Assembly (NCBI GenBank): GCA_029975055.1
Contig: JARKPU010000058.1
Location: forward strand, 293,903-357,902
DNA length: 64,000 nucleotides
Origin: Anaerolinea sp.
GTDB lineage: Bacteria > Chloroflexota > Anaerolineae > Anaerolineales > Anaerolineaceae
Reading direction: 5' to 3'
The notes beneath the pieces are model-generated. The model was not told the origin of the DNA. It did not search any database and was given only the letters and a program-made list of their open reading frames with translations. The position numbers and the translations under genes were made by a program. The number at the start of each line of letters is the position of its first letter. Positions within the stretch are counted from its first letter, which is position 1. Below, in pieces: positions 52,047 to 60,863 of the stretch.

Positions 52047-53498
52047 ATGGTGCCCCTTTCGTCATTTATCCGGATTACCGATTACGAATGGGAATTGCCG
52101 AAAACCTACCGGAAGGATATGCGCGCTGCGGTGCGCGTGTTTGCCTCGCGGCGGCTGCTGGAAAAATCGCTGGGAGATCAATCCATCGAGCAGGCCGTCA
52201 ACGCTGCCACCCTGCCGGGGCTGGTGGGCGATGTGCTCGTGATGCCCGATATGCACCAGGGGTACGGTTTCCCGATCGGCGGGGTAGCAGCCACGCGCTG
52301 GCCGGATGGGGTTATCTCGCCCGGCGGAATCGGCTACGATATCAACTGCGGGGTGAGGCTGCTGGCTTCCTTCGTTCGTTATGAGGAGGCCATGCCTCTG
52401 CTCGGCGAACTGGCGGCCGCGCTTGACCGGAATTGCCCGAGCGGGGTGGGCACCGAAGGTGCGCTGAGCTTGAGCGGTGCTGAACTCGACCAGGCCTGCC
52501 GGCAGGGAGCCCGCTGGGCGCTCAAGAAGGGCATGGCCAGCGAGGCCGACCTGCGCCGCACCGAGGAAAACGGCTGCCTGGATGGGGCCGACCCGGCCAG
52601 GGTGAGTGCCAGAGCCAAAGAGCGCGGGCGGTCGCAGCTCGGCACATTGGGGTCGGGCAACCACTTCCTCGAAGTGGATGTGGTGGAGGAGATCTTCGAC
52701 GCTGAAGCCTGCGCCGCGATGGGCCTCGAACAGGGCTGCCTGGCGCTTTCGATCCACTGCGGGTCGCGCGGGTTTGGGCACCAGGTTTGCAGCGACAGCG
52801 TGCAGGCCTTTCAAGGAGCAGTCAAGCGCTACGGAATACACCTGCCCGACCGCGAGCTGGTTTGCGCGCCGCTGGATTCACCCGAGGGGCAGGCTTACCT
52901 GGGCGCAATGCGCGCCGCGGCGAACTTCGCCTTCCTCAACCGGCAGCTGCTGGCTCACCAGGCGCGCCGGGCTTTCGAGGAAACCTTTTCGGGCAGGTTC
53001 AAGAACGTTCACCTGCATCAGGTGTATGATTTGGCGCATAATATTGGCAAGATCGAGACTCACCAGGTGGGGGGCGAGAGCGTGAAGGTCTGCGTGCACC
53101 GCAAAGGCGCCACGCGCGCCTTCGGTCCGGGCACGCCGGGGCTGCCAGAGGAATACCGGACGATGGGCCAGCCGGTGCTTGTGCCGGGGAGCATGGGCAC
53201 GGGCTCCTGGGTGCTGGTGGGGACTCAAGGCTCGATGGAGCGCTCTTTTGGTTCGAGCTGCCACGGAGCCGGGCGCGTCCTCAGCCGCAGCGAGGCCAAG
53301 CGGCGCGTGCGCGGCGATGCGTTGCGCGCGGACTTGCAATCCGAAGGGATTCACCTGCGCGCAGGGTCGCTGGCAGGGCTGGCCGAAGAAGCCCCCGAGG
53401 CATATAAGGACGTTGACGAGGTGGTGGAGACGGTCGTCGGGGCCGGCATTGCGCGCAAGGCGGCGCGCCTGCGCCCGGTGGTGGTGGTCAAAGGCTGA
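52047..53498 (+). CDS. rtcB: 3'-phosphate/5'-hydroxyl RNA ligase
   Basis: The 483-residue protein has the RtcB signature blocks: [30 protein letters not shown] (metal Cys), [20 protein letters not shown], and [12 protein letters not shown] with the guanylated His. It ligates 2',3'-cyclic phosphate (via 3'-phosphate) ends to 5'-OH ends, repairing cleaved tRNA or other RNA with GTP. AGAGGTGAAAT precedes the ATG. No RtcA or RtcR is nearby, so the regulation differs from that in enterobacteria. Confidence 0.95.
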   Translation: MVPLSSFIRITDYEWELPKTYRKDMRAAVRVFASRRLLEKSLGDQSIEQAVNAATLPGLVGDVLVMPDMHQGYGFPIGGVAATRWPDGVISPGGIGYDINCGVRLLASFVRYEEAMPLLGELAAALDRNCPSGVGTEGALSLSGAELDQACRQGARWALKKGMASEADLRRTEENGCLDGADPARVSARAKERGRSQLGTLGSGNHFLEVDVVEEIFDAEACAAMGLEQGCLALSIHCGSRGFGHQVCSDSVQAFQGAVKRYGIHLPDRELVCAPLDSPEGQAYLGAMRAAANFAFLNRQLLAHQARRAFEETFSGRFKNVHLHQVYDLAHNIGKIETHQVGGESVKVCVHRKGATRAFGPGTPGLPEEYRTMGQPVLVPGSMGTGSWVLVGTQGSMERSFGSSCHGAGRVLSRSEAKRRVRGDALRADLQSEGIHLRAGSLAGLAEEAPEAYKDVDEVVETVVGAGIARKAARLRPVVVVKG

Positions 53499-53522
53499 TG
53501 ACGGCCTTGAGCGGATGACCGG

Positions 53523-54350
53523 CTAGGGAACCGCGGCGTTGACTTCGGTGATCTGCACAACGGCCGGAGGGTTGGCGTATGTCATCGTCCCAAAGCCGGC
53601 CAGCCCGCCGCCCGTGATGCGGTCATCTTCTACCTCGAAGACCTGCTTGCCCTGGTTGAAATCCAGCTTCAGCTTAATTCCCTGGCAGGTGAAGCGCACG
53701 CGGTTCATCTGGCCCGCCTCGAAAGCTGCGGCATCGGCCGCGCCCTGCAAGAGGGGGATGAACGGATTCAAATCTTCCTGGATCTTACGCGCCTTGCTGT
53801 AATAATAAATTTCGAAGACGCCTGTACCGGAAATGCGCGCCTCGTACCAGCGGCTTTGGTCTTCAGCTGCGCGGCAGACCAGCGCCACCTGGTTATCCTT
53901 TTGCCCCTCCATGCTGTACTGGATTTCCACGGAGAGATCTGCCTGCTGCGGATTCTTGTGGAACCGATACAGGTACGTCTCTTTATCGGCCAGGTTGAAG
54001 GTGAGCAGGCCGTTTTTAATCGAGGCAGTGGTTTGGATGCGCCCTCCGGCGGCCTGGGTGGTGAGGACGAACAGGTCGTTCCAGGCGCTCCAGTCTCCGT
54101 CGAAGGACTCGTTGAAGCCCGGCGCATAGGTCGGTGTGGGCCCGGGCGTGGCCGTGGACGGCGGGAAGGTGTTCGTCGGCTGCAGGCGGGTGGGCGAGGG
54201 GGCCAGCGTGAAGGTGCTGATCGGTGTGCGCGTGTTCTCGAACAATCCGCCCGGTTCCTGTGATGGTGTGGGCATGTTGCAGGCCAGGGCCGGGAAGACC
54301 ATGGCAATGATGAGAAAAGCCAGGATGCGCCTGGACGCGGAATTATTCAT
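53523..54350 (-). CDS. Lipoprotein with Thr/Pro linker and LamG-like domain
   Basis: The 275-residue protein has a signal peptide ending at FPALAC (lipobox). A Thr/Pro/Ser-rich linker (~20-75) and a beta-sandwich-like domain of about 190 residues follow. That domain starts PGFNESFDGDW and contains NQVALVCR, close in design to NLIGLICR of the lipoprotein at 20660. The start is the second of two ATGs, 54350, with GAGGTGG upstream; it overlaps the ybaK 3' end by eight bases. It is probably a surface lipoprotein that binds a carbohydrate or cell-wall ligand. Nothing firmer can be said. Confidence 0.8.
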   Translation of the reverse strand: MNNSASRRILAFLIIAMVFPALACNMPTPSQEPGGLFENTRTPISTFTLAPSPTRLQPTNTFPPSTATPGPTPTYAPGFNESFDGDWSAWNDLFVLTTQAAGGRIQTTASIKNGLLTFNLADKETYLYRFHKNPQQADLSVEIQYSMEGQKDNQVALVCRAAEDQSRWYEARISGTGVFEIYYYSKARKIQEDLNPFIPLLQGAADAAAFEAGQMNRVRFTCQGIKLKLDFNQGKQVFEVEDDRITGGGLAGFGTMTYANPPAVVQITEVNAAVP

Positions 54351-54843
54351 CATCCACCTCGTCGCTGCGTGTGGCGATTGGCGCAAGGCGCGCGTTCGTC
54401 AGGCGCACCAGGTCTCTCACCGGCAGACGCACGTTCAGGCCGCGCTGCCCGCCTGAGACGTGAATCGATTCCAGCCCGGCGGCAGATTGGTCAATAATGA
54501 CCTGGAAGCCGCGGTTGATGAGCGCCAGGGGTGAGATGCCCCCCGCCTGCAGCCCGGTGAGTTGCTCGGCCTCGCGCTGCGAGGGCACCTGCACTTTCTT
54601 CTCGTTCAGGGCCGCCGCGAGCGCTTTGAGGTCTAGTTTACAATCGCCTGGGATGACCGCCAGGATGGGTTTCGAGCCAGGCGAACCGCGCAGGGCGACG
54701 ATCGTCTTGAACACGACGCCGGGAGAGACGCCTAACCGGCGCGCGGTTTCGAGCGCGCCGAGCTTTTCGGCGGGCAGTTCGAAGGCCGTGTAGGCGATCT
54801 TTTTCGCATCCAGCATGCGGGTCACGTTGTTGGTGGGGGGCAT
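54343..54843 (-). CDS. ybaK: YbaK/EbsC-type Cys-tRNA(Pro) deacylase
   Basis: The 166-residue protein has the YbaK fold pattern. It starts TNNVTRMLDAKKIAYTAFE, continues VVFKTIVALRG with the conserved Lys of the catalytic core, and has VIPGDCKLDLKALA and a GISPLAL segment. It hydrolyses mischarged Cys-tRNA(Pro) or related aminoacyl-tRNAs. It is four bases after the PHP gene. Its 3' end overlaps the lipoprotein gene. Confidence 0.9.
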   Translation of the reverse strand: MPPTNNVTRMLDAKKIAYTAFELPAEKLGALETARRLGVSPGVVFKTIVALRGSPGSKPILAVIPGDCKLDLKALAAALNEKKVQVPSQREAEQLTGLQAGGISPLALINRGFQVIIDQSAAGLESIHVSGGQRGLNVRLPVRDLVRLTNARLAPIATRSDEVDDE

Positions 54844-54847
54844 AAAC

Positions 54848-55915
54848 TCACTCGCGGACGTAGATCGGGTTCGAGAAAATCCAACCCCGGCGGCGGCCCA
54901 GGTAATTCAGGTAACATTCCACCCGGTAGATGCCAGGCTGGTTGGTGATGTGGGTGCACACCTCACGCTGTGTCCATGCTTTCAGCAGCACGCCGTTGCG
55001 GATCAACCGGCATTCCGCCGGCATGGGCAGGCGGATTTGCAACGTGACGCCTTCGCCCAGGCGGATATCCTCGCCGAACGTAGCGGTCGAATCTCTTCCG
55101 TGAGCGGTGAAGCGAAATCCGCTGGTGGGAGCGGGCAGGTCATACCCGATGAAGCTGCGTCCCTTCCGCAGGGCGTCATAGACCAGGGCGCGGTCGTGGT
55201 GGAACTCGCCGGTCAGGTCGTCTTCGAGCAGGACATGGTTGTTGATCGCCCGGAAGTGGAATTCATACGGGAAGACAGTGCGGCGCAGCGGGCCAAGGCG
55301 CATGCGCAAAGCGTGCGCATCCGAGCCGCCGACCGCCACGCACTTTTCCGGGCGGGTGGTGAGCAGTTCATCCCAGCGCGCCAGGGTGCCCGCCAGCGGC
55401 CCGCGCGGCATGAACTGGGGAAAATATGCGTAGAAGAGGCCGTCCAACCGCCCACGCACGATGCTCTTCAATTCGCTGAAGCCGTTCCACAACTCGATGC
55501 CGGTGAAGCCGTGGACGCCCCAATCATCCCAGGAGATATCTTCCTCGTTGAATGCAGGCAATTCTGGGTCGATGGGGTGGGCGATGAATGAGAGCGCGCC
55601 GAGCTGGTTGGCCATATCCACCAGCTTCTGCAGGTGGGTGCCGAACGGGGCAAGCTCGCGCTCATGGCCAAAGACCAGCATGTGGCTCTTCTGCGGCAGG
55701 CGCGCCTGGCTGTGGACCTCCTCGCCCACCAGCATGAGCAGCTGCCGCGGGCCTTCCTGGCGGTAGCCTTCGATGCCGCGCACCAACACATTGTGGTCGG
55801 TGACGATGATGGCGTTCAATCCGGCGGTGAAGGCAGCCTGCGCCAGCGCCGCATGGCTGCCCGACCCGTCCGAATAGGTTGTGTGCATGTGGAGATTCAG
55901 GATCAGCTCAGGCAT
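54848..55915 (-). CDS. PHP-domain phosphoesterase-like protein
   Basis: The 355-residue protein begins with the PHP motif LNLHMHTTYSDGSG, has VTDHNVL near residue 40, FIAHPID, and a late GGSDAHALR. These are the metal-binding clusters of PHP phosphoesterases. The C-terminal third (~255-355) is a separate beta-rich domain. Relatives include histidinol phosphatase-like and RNase AM-type enzymes; the substrate here is unknown. The ribosome site before the ATG is weak. It is divergent from secG across a 67-base gap. Confidence 0.88.
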   Translation of the reverse strand: MPELILNLHMHTTYSDGSGSHAALAQAAFTAGLNAIIVTDHNVLVRGIEGYRQEGPRQLLMLVGEEVHSQARLPQKSHMLVFGHERELAPFGTHLQKLVDMANQLGALSFIAHPIDPELPAFNEEDISWDDWGVHGFTGIELWNGFSELKSIVRGRLDGLFYAYFPQFMPRGPLAGTLARWDELLTTRPEKCVAVGGSDAHALRMRLGPLRRTVFPYEFHFRAINNHVLLEDDLTGEFHHDRALVYDALRKGRSFIGYDLPAPTSGFRFTAHGRDSTATFGEDIRLGEGVTLQIRLPMPAECRLIRNGVLLKAWTQREVCTHITNQPGIYRVECYLNYLGRRRGWIFSNPIYVRE

Positions 55916-55920
55916 TCTGG

Positions 55921-55950
55921 TTGACGATTTTCCCCGTGGGACGGTATAAT
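55921..55950 (+). promoter_or_regulatory. Promoter of secG
   Basis: TTGACG (55921-55926) and TATAAT (55945-55950) are 18 bases apart, giving a start near 55957 and a short leader before the GTG at 55983. Confidence 0.8.
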
Positions 55951-55982
55951 GTGTGGCTGGTAATCTGTCCAGGAGGAACCGG

Positions 55983-56204
55983 GTGAAAAATTACCTCGAT
56001 ATCGCGTTGATTATAACTTCAATTGCCCTGATCATCAGTGTGATCCTGCAGAGCAAGGGTGTGGGGCTGGGCGGCCTGACCGGCGGCGACTCGGGCGGGG
56101 TGTTCACAGCCCGCCGAGGCATTGAGAAGACTCTCTTTTATATTACTATTGGCTTGAGCGCGTTGTTCTTTGTGTTGATCATCACGCTGGTCGTCGTTTC
56201 GTAG
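55983..56204 (+). CDS. secG: Preprotein translocase subunit SecG
   Basis: The 73-residue protein has two membrane helices (~5-22 and ~48-70) with the SecG loop LQSKGVGLGG and a Gly-rich GGDSGGVF between them. It is part of the SecYEG channel. The start is a GTG at 55983 with AGGAGG upstream. A hairpin follows the gene. Confidence 0.95.
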   Translation: MKNYLDIALIITSIALIISVILQSKGVGLGGLTGGDSGGVFTARRGIEKTLFYITIGLSALFFVLIITLVVVS

Positions 56205-56259
56205 GAAGCATCATCTATCAACCAAACCTCCAGTCTGCTAAGCACGAGTCTGGCACTCT

Positions 56260-56297
56260 ATAGGGCGGTTCGCTAAATGAATGGGGAAGCGCCCTAT
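56260..56297. terminator. Hairpin after secG
   Basis: ATAGGGCG (56260-56267) pairs with CGCCCTAT (56290-56297) across a 22-base loop; TT follows. It could terminate secG before the solute-binding-protein gene. The loop is long and the U run short, so the call is moderate. Confidence 0.5.
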
Positions 56298-56314
56298 TTG
56301 CGTTCTGGAAACCT

Positions 56315-58015
56315 ATGAGGAAACTTCGCTGGCAACTGCTCATCATCTTCCTGACCGGAATGGTCGTGGGGGTGCTCCTGCTGGGCGAACAGCCCCAGCC
56401 CAATTCGCCGCAAGCCACGCCTGAACCGGTGCGCGGCGGGGTTTACACCGAGGCTCTCATCGGCTCGCTGCAGCGCCTGAACCCTTTACTGGACTTCAAC
56501 AACGCCGCCGACCGCGATGTGGCCAGCCTGATCTTCAGCGGGCTGGTGCGTTTTGACAGCCGCGGCAACCCGCAGCCCGACCTGGCGGCCGAGTGGGGCT
56601 TTTCGGCGGATGGCACGCTTTACAACGTCACCCTGCGCGAAGGCTTGAAGTGGCATGACGGCCAGCCGATCACCAGCGATGATGTGCTCTTCACCCTCGA
56701 TCTGATCCGCAACGGCGGGACGATCATCCCTGCCGACCTGCAGGAATTCTGGAAGGGCGTGGAGGCGGTGCGCTTGAGCGATCTGGCCATCCAGTTCCGC
56801 CTGCCCGAAGCTTTCTCGCCGTTCCTGGACTATCTCTCGTTCGGCATCCTCCCGCAGCATCTTTTAGACGGCAAGTCGATCGAGGAAATTGCCGACGACC
56901 CGTTCAACCTGGCGCCGGTCGGCAGCGGACCATACCGCTTTTCGCGGTTGATCGTCGAGGGCGAGCAGATCACCGGGGTTGTGCTTTCGAGCTTCGCCGA
57001 TTACGCACTCGCCAAACCCTACATCGAAGAGATCGTGTTCCGCTATTACCCCGATGGCCCTTCGGCGCTCAAAGCGTATCGCGACGGGCAGGTGCAGGGC
57101 ATCGGGCAGGTGGGGCAAGATATTCTCCCTGAGGTGCTTGCGGAGAACAACCTGGCGCTCTACAGCGTGCGCCTCCCGAAACTGACCCTGGTGATGTTCA
57201 ACTTGAAGAACCCGGAAGTGGGCTTCTTGCAGGATAAGAAAGTGCGCCGGGCGCTGCTGATGGGAATCAACCGCCAGGGGTTGATCGACCGGCAGATGCA
57301 AGGGCAGGCTATCCTGGCGGATGGGCCGATTATGCCGGGCACCTGGGCGTATTACGATAAATTGCCGCAAATCGAATATAACCCCGAAGGCGCAAAAGCC
57401 CTGCTCAAACAGGCCGGGTATGCCTACGCCTCCGAGCAGGATGTCTACCTGAGCAAGGATGGAACCTACCTGCGCTTCACGCTGGTGCATCCGGATACCG
57501 ACGCCCACCGGCAGATCGCCGAGGCGCTCCAGGCCGCCTGGGCGGCTTTGGGTGTGGAAGTGAACCTGGAGGCGCTGCCTTACGACCAGCTGGTGGTAGA
57601 CCGCCTGACTCAGCGCGCCTTCCAGGCTGCGCTGGTGGATCTCAACCTGGCGCGTTCGCCCGACCCCGACCCCTATCCCTTCTGGGATCAGGCGCAGGCC
57701 TCCGGCGCCGGGCAGAACTACAGCCAGTGGGACAGCCGCATGGCGAGCGAATATTTAGAGCAGGCGCGCGTCACAGCCGACCAGGCGGAGCGCGCGCGTT
57801 ATTACCGCAACTTCCAGGTGGTGTTCAACGACGAGCTCCCCGCGCTGCCCCTCTTTTATGGGGTTTACAACTACGCGGTGGATCGAGGAATCCAGGGCGT
57901 GAGGGTTGGCCCGTTGTTCGATACGAGCGACCGTTTCGCCAACATCACCGAGTGGTTCCTGGCAGGGCGGGTTTTACGCCCCGCATCTCCGACCGCTGCC
58001 CCCACAACCCCATGA
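56315..58015 (+). CDS. Oligopeptide/dipeptide-type solute-binding protein (SBP_bac_5)
   Basis: The 566-residue protein has an N-terminal hydrophobic anchor (~8-25, no lipobox Cys) and a periplasmic-binding fold. It starts with GGVYTEALIGSLQRLNPLLDF and the family pattern LREGLKWHDGQPITSDDVLFTLDLI near 115, and ends in a tail rich in Pro/Thr. Such proteins feed ABC importers of peptides or nickel, but no permease or ATPase gene follows. An unlinked or signalling role is possible. The next gene starts two bases after its stop. Confidence 0.9.
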   Translation: MRKLRWQLLIIFLTGMVVGVLLLGEQPQPNSPQATPEPVRGGVYTEALIGSLQRLNPLLDFNNAADRDVASLIFSGLVRFDSRGNPQPDLAAEWGFSADGTLYNVTLREGLKWHDGQPITSDDVLFTLDLIRNGGTIIPADLQEFWKGVEAVRLSDLAIQFRLPEAFSPFLDYLSFGILPQHLLDGKSIEEIADDPFNLAPVGSGPYRFSRLIVEGEQITGVVLSSFADYALAKPYIEEIVFRYYPDGPSALKAYRDGQVQGIGQVGQDILPEVLAENNLALYSVRLPKLTLVMFNLKNPEVGFLQDKKVRRALLMGINRQGLIDRQMQGQAILADGPIMPGTWAYYDKLPQIEYNPEGAKALLKQAGYAYASEQDVYLSKDGTYLRFTLVHPDTDAHRQIAEALQAAWAALGVEVNLEALPYDQLVVDRLTQRAFQAALVDLNLARSPDPDPYPFWDQAQASGAGQNYSQWDSRMASEYLEQARVTADQAERARYYRNFQVVFNDELPALPLFYGVYNYAVDRGIQGVRVGPLFDTSDRFANITEWFLAGRVLRPASPTAAPTTP

Positions 58016-58016
58016 C

Positions 58017-58565
58017 ATGAACGCCGAAGCCGACCTGGCTTACCTGACCCTGGCGGTCCCCGACCTGCAAGATTACCTGCTCTCGCAGGAGCTTTTCTGG
58101 CCGCTGCCGGCAATGGGCGGCTCGATCCGCGAACGGGGAGTGGATCAGATGACCCTCGGAGGGGTGGCGCTGGCATTGGCCCGCCTGAAGTGTTTGGATG
58201 CAGCCCAGGCGGATAGCTTCGCCCGGCAGGTGGAACAGGTGCGCGCACGTTGGCGCTCCAACTGGAGCAGGAAAGCTGCCCGCGAATTTTCCAGCCGGGT
58301 TGGGGTGTGGGGCCGGGCGCTCGATGACCTGCTCGGCGAGCGCAGCGGCAGGCAGGCGGCGTATCCTGCCCAGGCGCGCCTGCGCGTCATGCTCGAGCTG
58401 CTGCGCCAGGAGATGGCCCCCGATGCGCCAAAGGAACTCGGCGAGCTGGCCGCGCTGGATGCCCGGCTGAAGGCAGCAGGAAAGCCGGGAGAATTCATCT
58501 GGGAACCTTCGCTGGCAGCTTGTTTTGCTCAAGAAACCTTCTGGTTCTTATATATTCACCTGTGA
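58017..58565 (+). CDS. Conserved-looking hypothetical protein of 182 residues
   Basis: The gene starts with an ATG overlapping the region just after the solute-binding protein stop and ends 23 bases before the adenosyltransferase. The protein is mostly helical, with charged Arg/Gln/Glu-rich stretches (QVEQVRARWRSNWSRKAAREF) and many Leu; no membrane segment or known motif is visible. Its position in a tight plus-strand operon with a PduO-type enzyme and DUF554 supports real expression. Function unknown. Confidence 0.75.
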   Translation: MNAEADLAYLTLAVPDLQDYLLSQELFWPLPAMGGSIRERGVDQMTLGGVALALARLKCLDAAQADSFARQVEQVRARWRSNWSRKAAREFSSRVGVWGRALDDLLGERSGRQAAYPAQARLRVMLELLRQEMAPDAPKELGELAALDARLKAAGKPGEFIWEPSLAACFAQETFWFLYIHL

Positions 58566-58588
58566 TGACATAAGAAAGGCGGGGAAAG

Positions 58589-59149
58589 ATGCCGACAGGC
58601 TTTTATACCCGCCGGGGAGATGATGGCTCCACCGGCATTTTGGGCGAGGGGCGCGTCTCGAAGAGCGATGCCCGCATCGAGGCGCTGGGCGCTGTGGATG
58701 AAGCCACGGCGGCGCTTGGCATGGCGCGGGCCGTCTGCCGTTCGGCGGAGGCTGCGGGCTGCCTGGTGAGTATCCAGCGCGATCTCTACGCTGTGATGGC
58801 CGAGGCGGCTGCAAGCGTCGAGAACCGGGAGAAATTCCGCTCCATCGATGCGGCGCGGGTGAAGTGGCTGGAAGAGCAGACCGATTGGCTCAGCCAGAAA
58901 GTGGATCTGCCCCGCGAGTTCATCGTGCCCGGAGACAGCATCGCAGGGGCGGCGCTGGATGTGGCGCGCACAGCCGTGCGGCGGGCCGAGCGCCGCCTGG
59001 TGGCGCTGTCAGAGAACGGGTTGCTCGATAACCCGGACCTGCTGCGCTATATGAACCGCCTCTCCAGCTTTTGCTTTGTTTTAGAGCTGTGGGAAAACCA
59101 CCTGGCCGGCAGCAGCCGGCCCACCCTGGCGAAAGGCGAGGGCGCATGA
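58589..59149 (+). CDS. PduO-type cob(I)alamin adenosyltransferase
   Basis: The 186-residue protein has the PduO-type N-terminus GDDGSTGILGEGRVSKSDAR and the AVDEATAALG block. The conserved TAVRRAERRLVAL helix (Arg/Glu of the active site) and the helical C-terminus with MNRLSSFCFVL follow. It adenosylates cob(I)alamin with ATP to make the AdoB12 cofactor. AAAGGCGGGGAAAG precedes the ATG. It overlaps the DUF554 gene by four bases. No B12-dependent mutase is in the window. Confidence 0.93.
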   Translation: MPTGFYTRRGDDGSTGILGEGRVSKSDARIEALGAVDEATAALGMARAVCRSAEAAGCLVSIQRDLYAVMAEAAASVENREKFRSIDAARVKWLEEQTDWLSQKVDLPREFIVPGDSIAGAALDVARTAVRRAERRLVALSENGLLDNPDLLRYMNRLSSFCFVLELWENHLAGSSRPTLAKGEGA

Positions 59150-59886
59150 CGGGCACGGTCATCAACATCGTTGCCATCCTGGCCGGCTCGGGGCTTGGGC
59201 TGGTGCTGGGCGCGCGCCTGCCGGAGCGGCTCAAGCAGACGGTCATTTCAGGGCTGGGGCTGTTCACCTTTGCCCTGGGCATCTCGATGTTCCTTGAGAC
59301 GCAAAATGCGCTGGTGGTTCTGGGCAGCCTGGTGGCAGGCGCGCTCCTGGGCGAATGGTGGCAGGTGGAAGACCGCTTGATTTCGCTCGGAGCCTGGCTG
59401 GAAGCGCGCTTTGGGCGCAGGGCCGGGCCTGCCACCGAGGGGGCTTCCGGCGCGCAAGAACGCTTTGTGCGCGGCTTTTTGACCTCGTCGCTGGTGTTTC
59501 TCGTCGGACCGCTGTCGATCTTGGGGTCGATTCAAGACGGCCTGACCGGGAATTATCAGCTCCTGGCGGTGAAATCGATCTTAGACGGGTTCACCTCGCT
59601 GGCGTTTGCATCCAGCCTGGGGGTGGGGGTGGCTTTCTCGGCCGTGCCGATGCTGGTTTACCAGGGCGGGATCAGCCTGCTGGCAGCCCAGGTGCAGTCG
59701 GTGACGACCGAGGCGATGATGACCGAGATGACCGCCACGGGCGGGGTGATTCTACTGAGCATCGCCGTGAGCAGCCTGCTGGAGCTGAAGAAGATCCGCA
59801 CGGGCAATTTCCTCCCGGCGCTGCTGGTGGCTCCGCTGGCCGTGGCGGCGCTGACGGCGCTGGGCGTGAGCCTGGCTATTCCATAA
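59146..59886 (+). CDS. DUF554-family membrane protein
   Basis: The 246-residue protein has about six hydrophobic segments. The DUF554 blocks are TVINIVAILAGSGLGLVLG at the N-terminus, LLGEWWQVEDRL near 70, GPLSILGSIQDGL and SLEL-type helices after residue 150. The family has no firm function; some members are predicted transporters. Its ATG overlaps the adenosyltransferase stop. Confidence 0.9.
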   Translation: MTGTVINIVAILAGSGLGLVLGARLPERLKQTVISGLGLFTFALGISMFLETQNALVVLGSLVAGALLGEWWQVEDRLISLGAWLEARFGRRAGPATEGASGAQERFVRGFLTSSLVFLVGPLSILGSIQDGLTGNYQLLAVKSILDGFTSLAFASSLGVGVAFSAVPMLVYQGGISLLAAQVQSVTTEAMMTEMTATGGVILLSIAVSSLLELKKIRTGNFLPALLVAPLAVAALTALGVSLAIP

Positions 59887-59923
59887 ACAGAATCGGGCGG
59901 GCTTTACCCGGGTTTCCCGGCGC

Positions 59924-60598
59924 TCAGTTGGATGCGCCGACGGCTTTTTCGATGGCGGCCTTCAGATCGTTCTGGTTGTAAGGGCCTTCGCCATTGACGA
60001 AGAAAAAGGGCGTGCCGGTCACCCCTCGCTGCTGGCCGGTGGTGAAATCGTCGACCACCTGCTGGTGGTGTTTGCTGTTGTCGAAGCACGAGCGGAATTC
60101 GGCCATTCTCAAGCCGGCGCGCTGAGCATATTGGATCAATTTCGCGTCTGCAAACCCGCCCGAATTTTCGGCGGCCTGATTTTCGTACAGTATCTGCTTA
60201 TATTCCCAAAATTTGTTCTGGTCGCTGGCGCAGTAGGCGGCCTCTGCGGCGCGGACCGATTCTTCGCCAAGGAAGCTGAAGGGGATGAACGTATAACTGG
60301 CTTTGCCGGTGGTTACATACTCGGAGATGATGCCCGCCTCACGGTTGCGCGCATAGTCGGCGCAGAATGGGCATTGGAAATCCGAATAATCCTCGATTTT
60401 CACCGGGGCGTTCGGGTCGCCGAGGGACATTCCATTGGGGTTGGGGTAGAGGGTGGAGGCTTTGCCGCTGAGCAGGTTGGGCAAAGTCAATGCTGCGGCG
60501 ATGGCGACGGCTGCGATGGCCACCAGGGCAATCACCAGGTTGCGGCGGCCGGCCGGCTGGTTTTTCCGTTGTTCGCGGGGGCGGTTGCGTCTTCCCAT
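59924..60598 (-). CDS. Membrane-anchored DsbA-like thiol oxidoreductase
   Basis: The 224-residue protein has a basic N-terminus, one membrane segment (~20-38) and a thioredoxin-4 fold with the redox motif CPFC (near residue 76). A cis-Pro in TGTPFFFVNG lies near 195. It probably oxidises or isomerises disulfides of secreted proteins. AAGGAGGGATC precedes the ATG. Two more Cys residues (near 122 and 170) are unusual for DsbA. The gene faces the DUF554 gene. Confidence 0.9.
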   Translation of the reverse strand: MGRRNRPREQRKNQPAGRRNLVIALVAIAAVAIAAALTLPNLLSGKASTLYPNPNGMSLGDPNAPVKIEDYSDFQCPFCADYARNREAGIISEYVTTGKASYTFIPFSFLGEESVRAAEAAYCASDQNKFWEYKQILYENQAAENSGGFADAKLIQYAQRAGLRMAEFRSCFDNSKHHQQVVDDFTTGQQRGVTGTPFFFVNGEGPYNQNDLKAAIEKAVGASN

Positions 60599-60714
60599 GA
60601 TCCCTCCTTGTTGGCTCCGATTGTATCAGGAAAGGGATCAAAATTGAAAGTATTTGGGTAATTTTTGGCGTACTTTTAATTCGGTCGCTGCCTGTTCAAA
60701 TTCACATGGTCTAG

Positions 60715-60830
60715 AGGTTTAATCGCAAAATTCCCGGATTTTACCCTCACCCTAACCTCTCCCAGAGGGAGAGGGTTTACTTTTGCCTCCCGGTGGATGA
60801 GGGAAGAGGTTTTGAGCTTAGCGAGAGAGC
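60715..60830 (+). repeat. Interspersed inverted-repeat element, copy 3 (degenerate)
   Basis: This 116-bp copy keeps the CCTCTCCC-AGA-GGGAGAGG hairpin, the CCCTCACCCTAA stretch and a right end CTTAGCGAGAGAGCC. The left end is decayed. It lies in the 265-base gap between the DsbA-like and GNAT genes. The rest of the gap shows no clear gene. Confidence 0.75.
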
Positions 60831-60863
60831 CATTTGGAGGGCGGCAACCATAGTACGCAGGGT

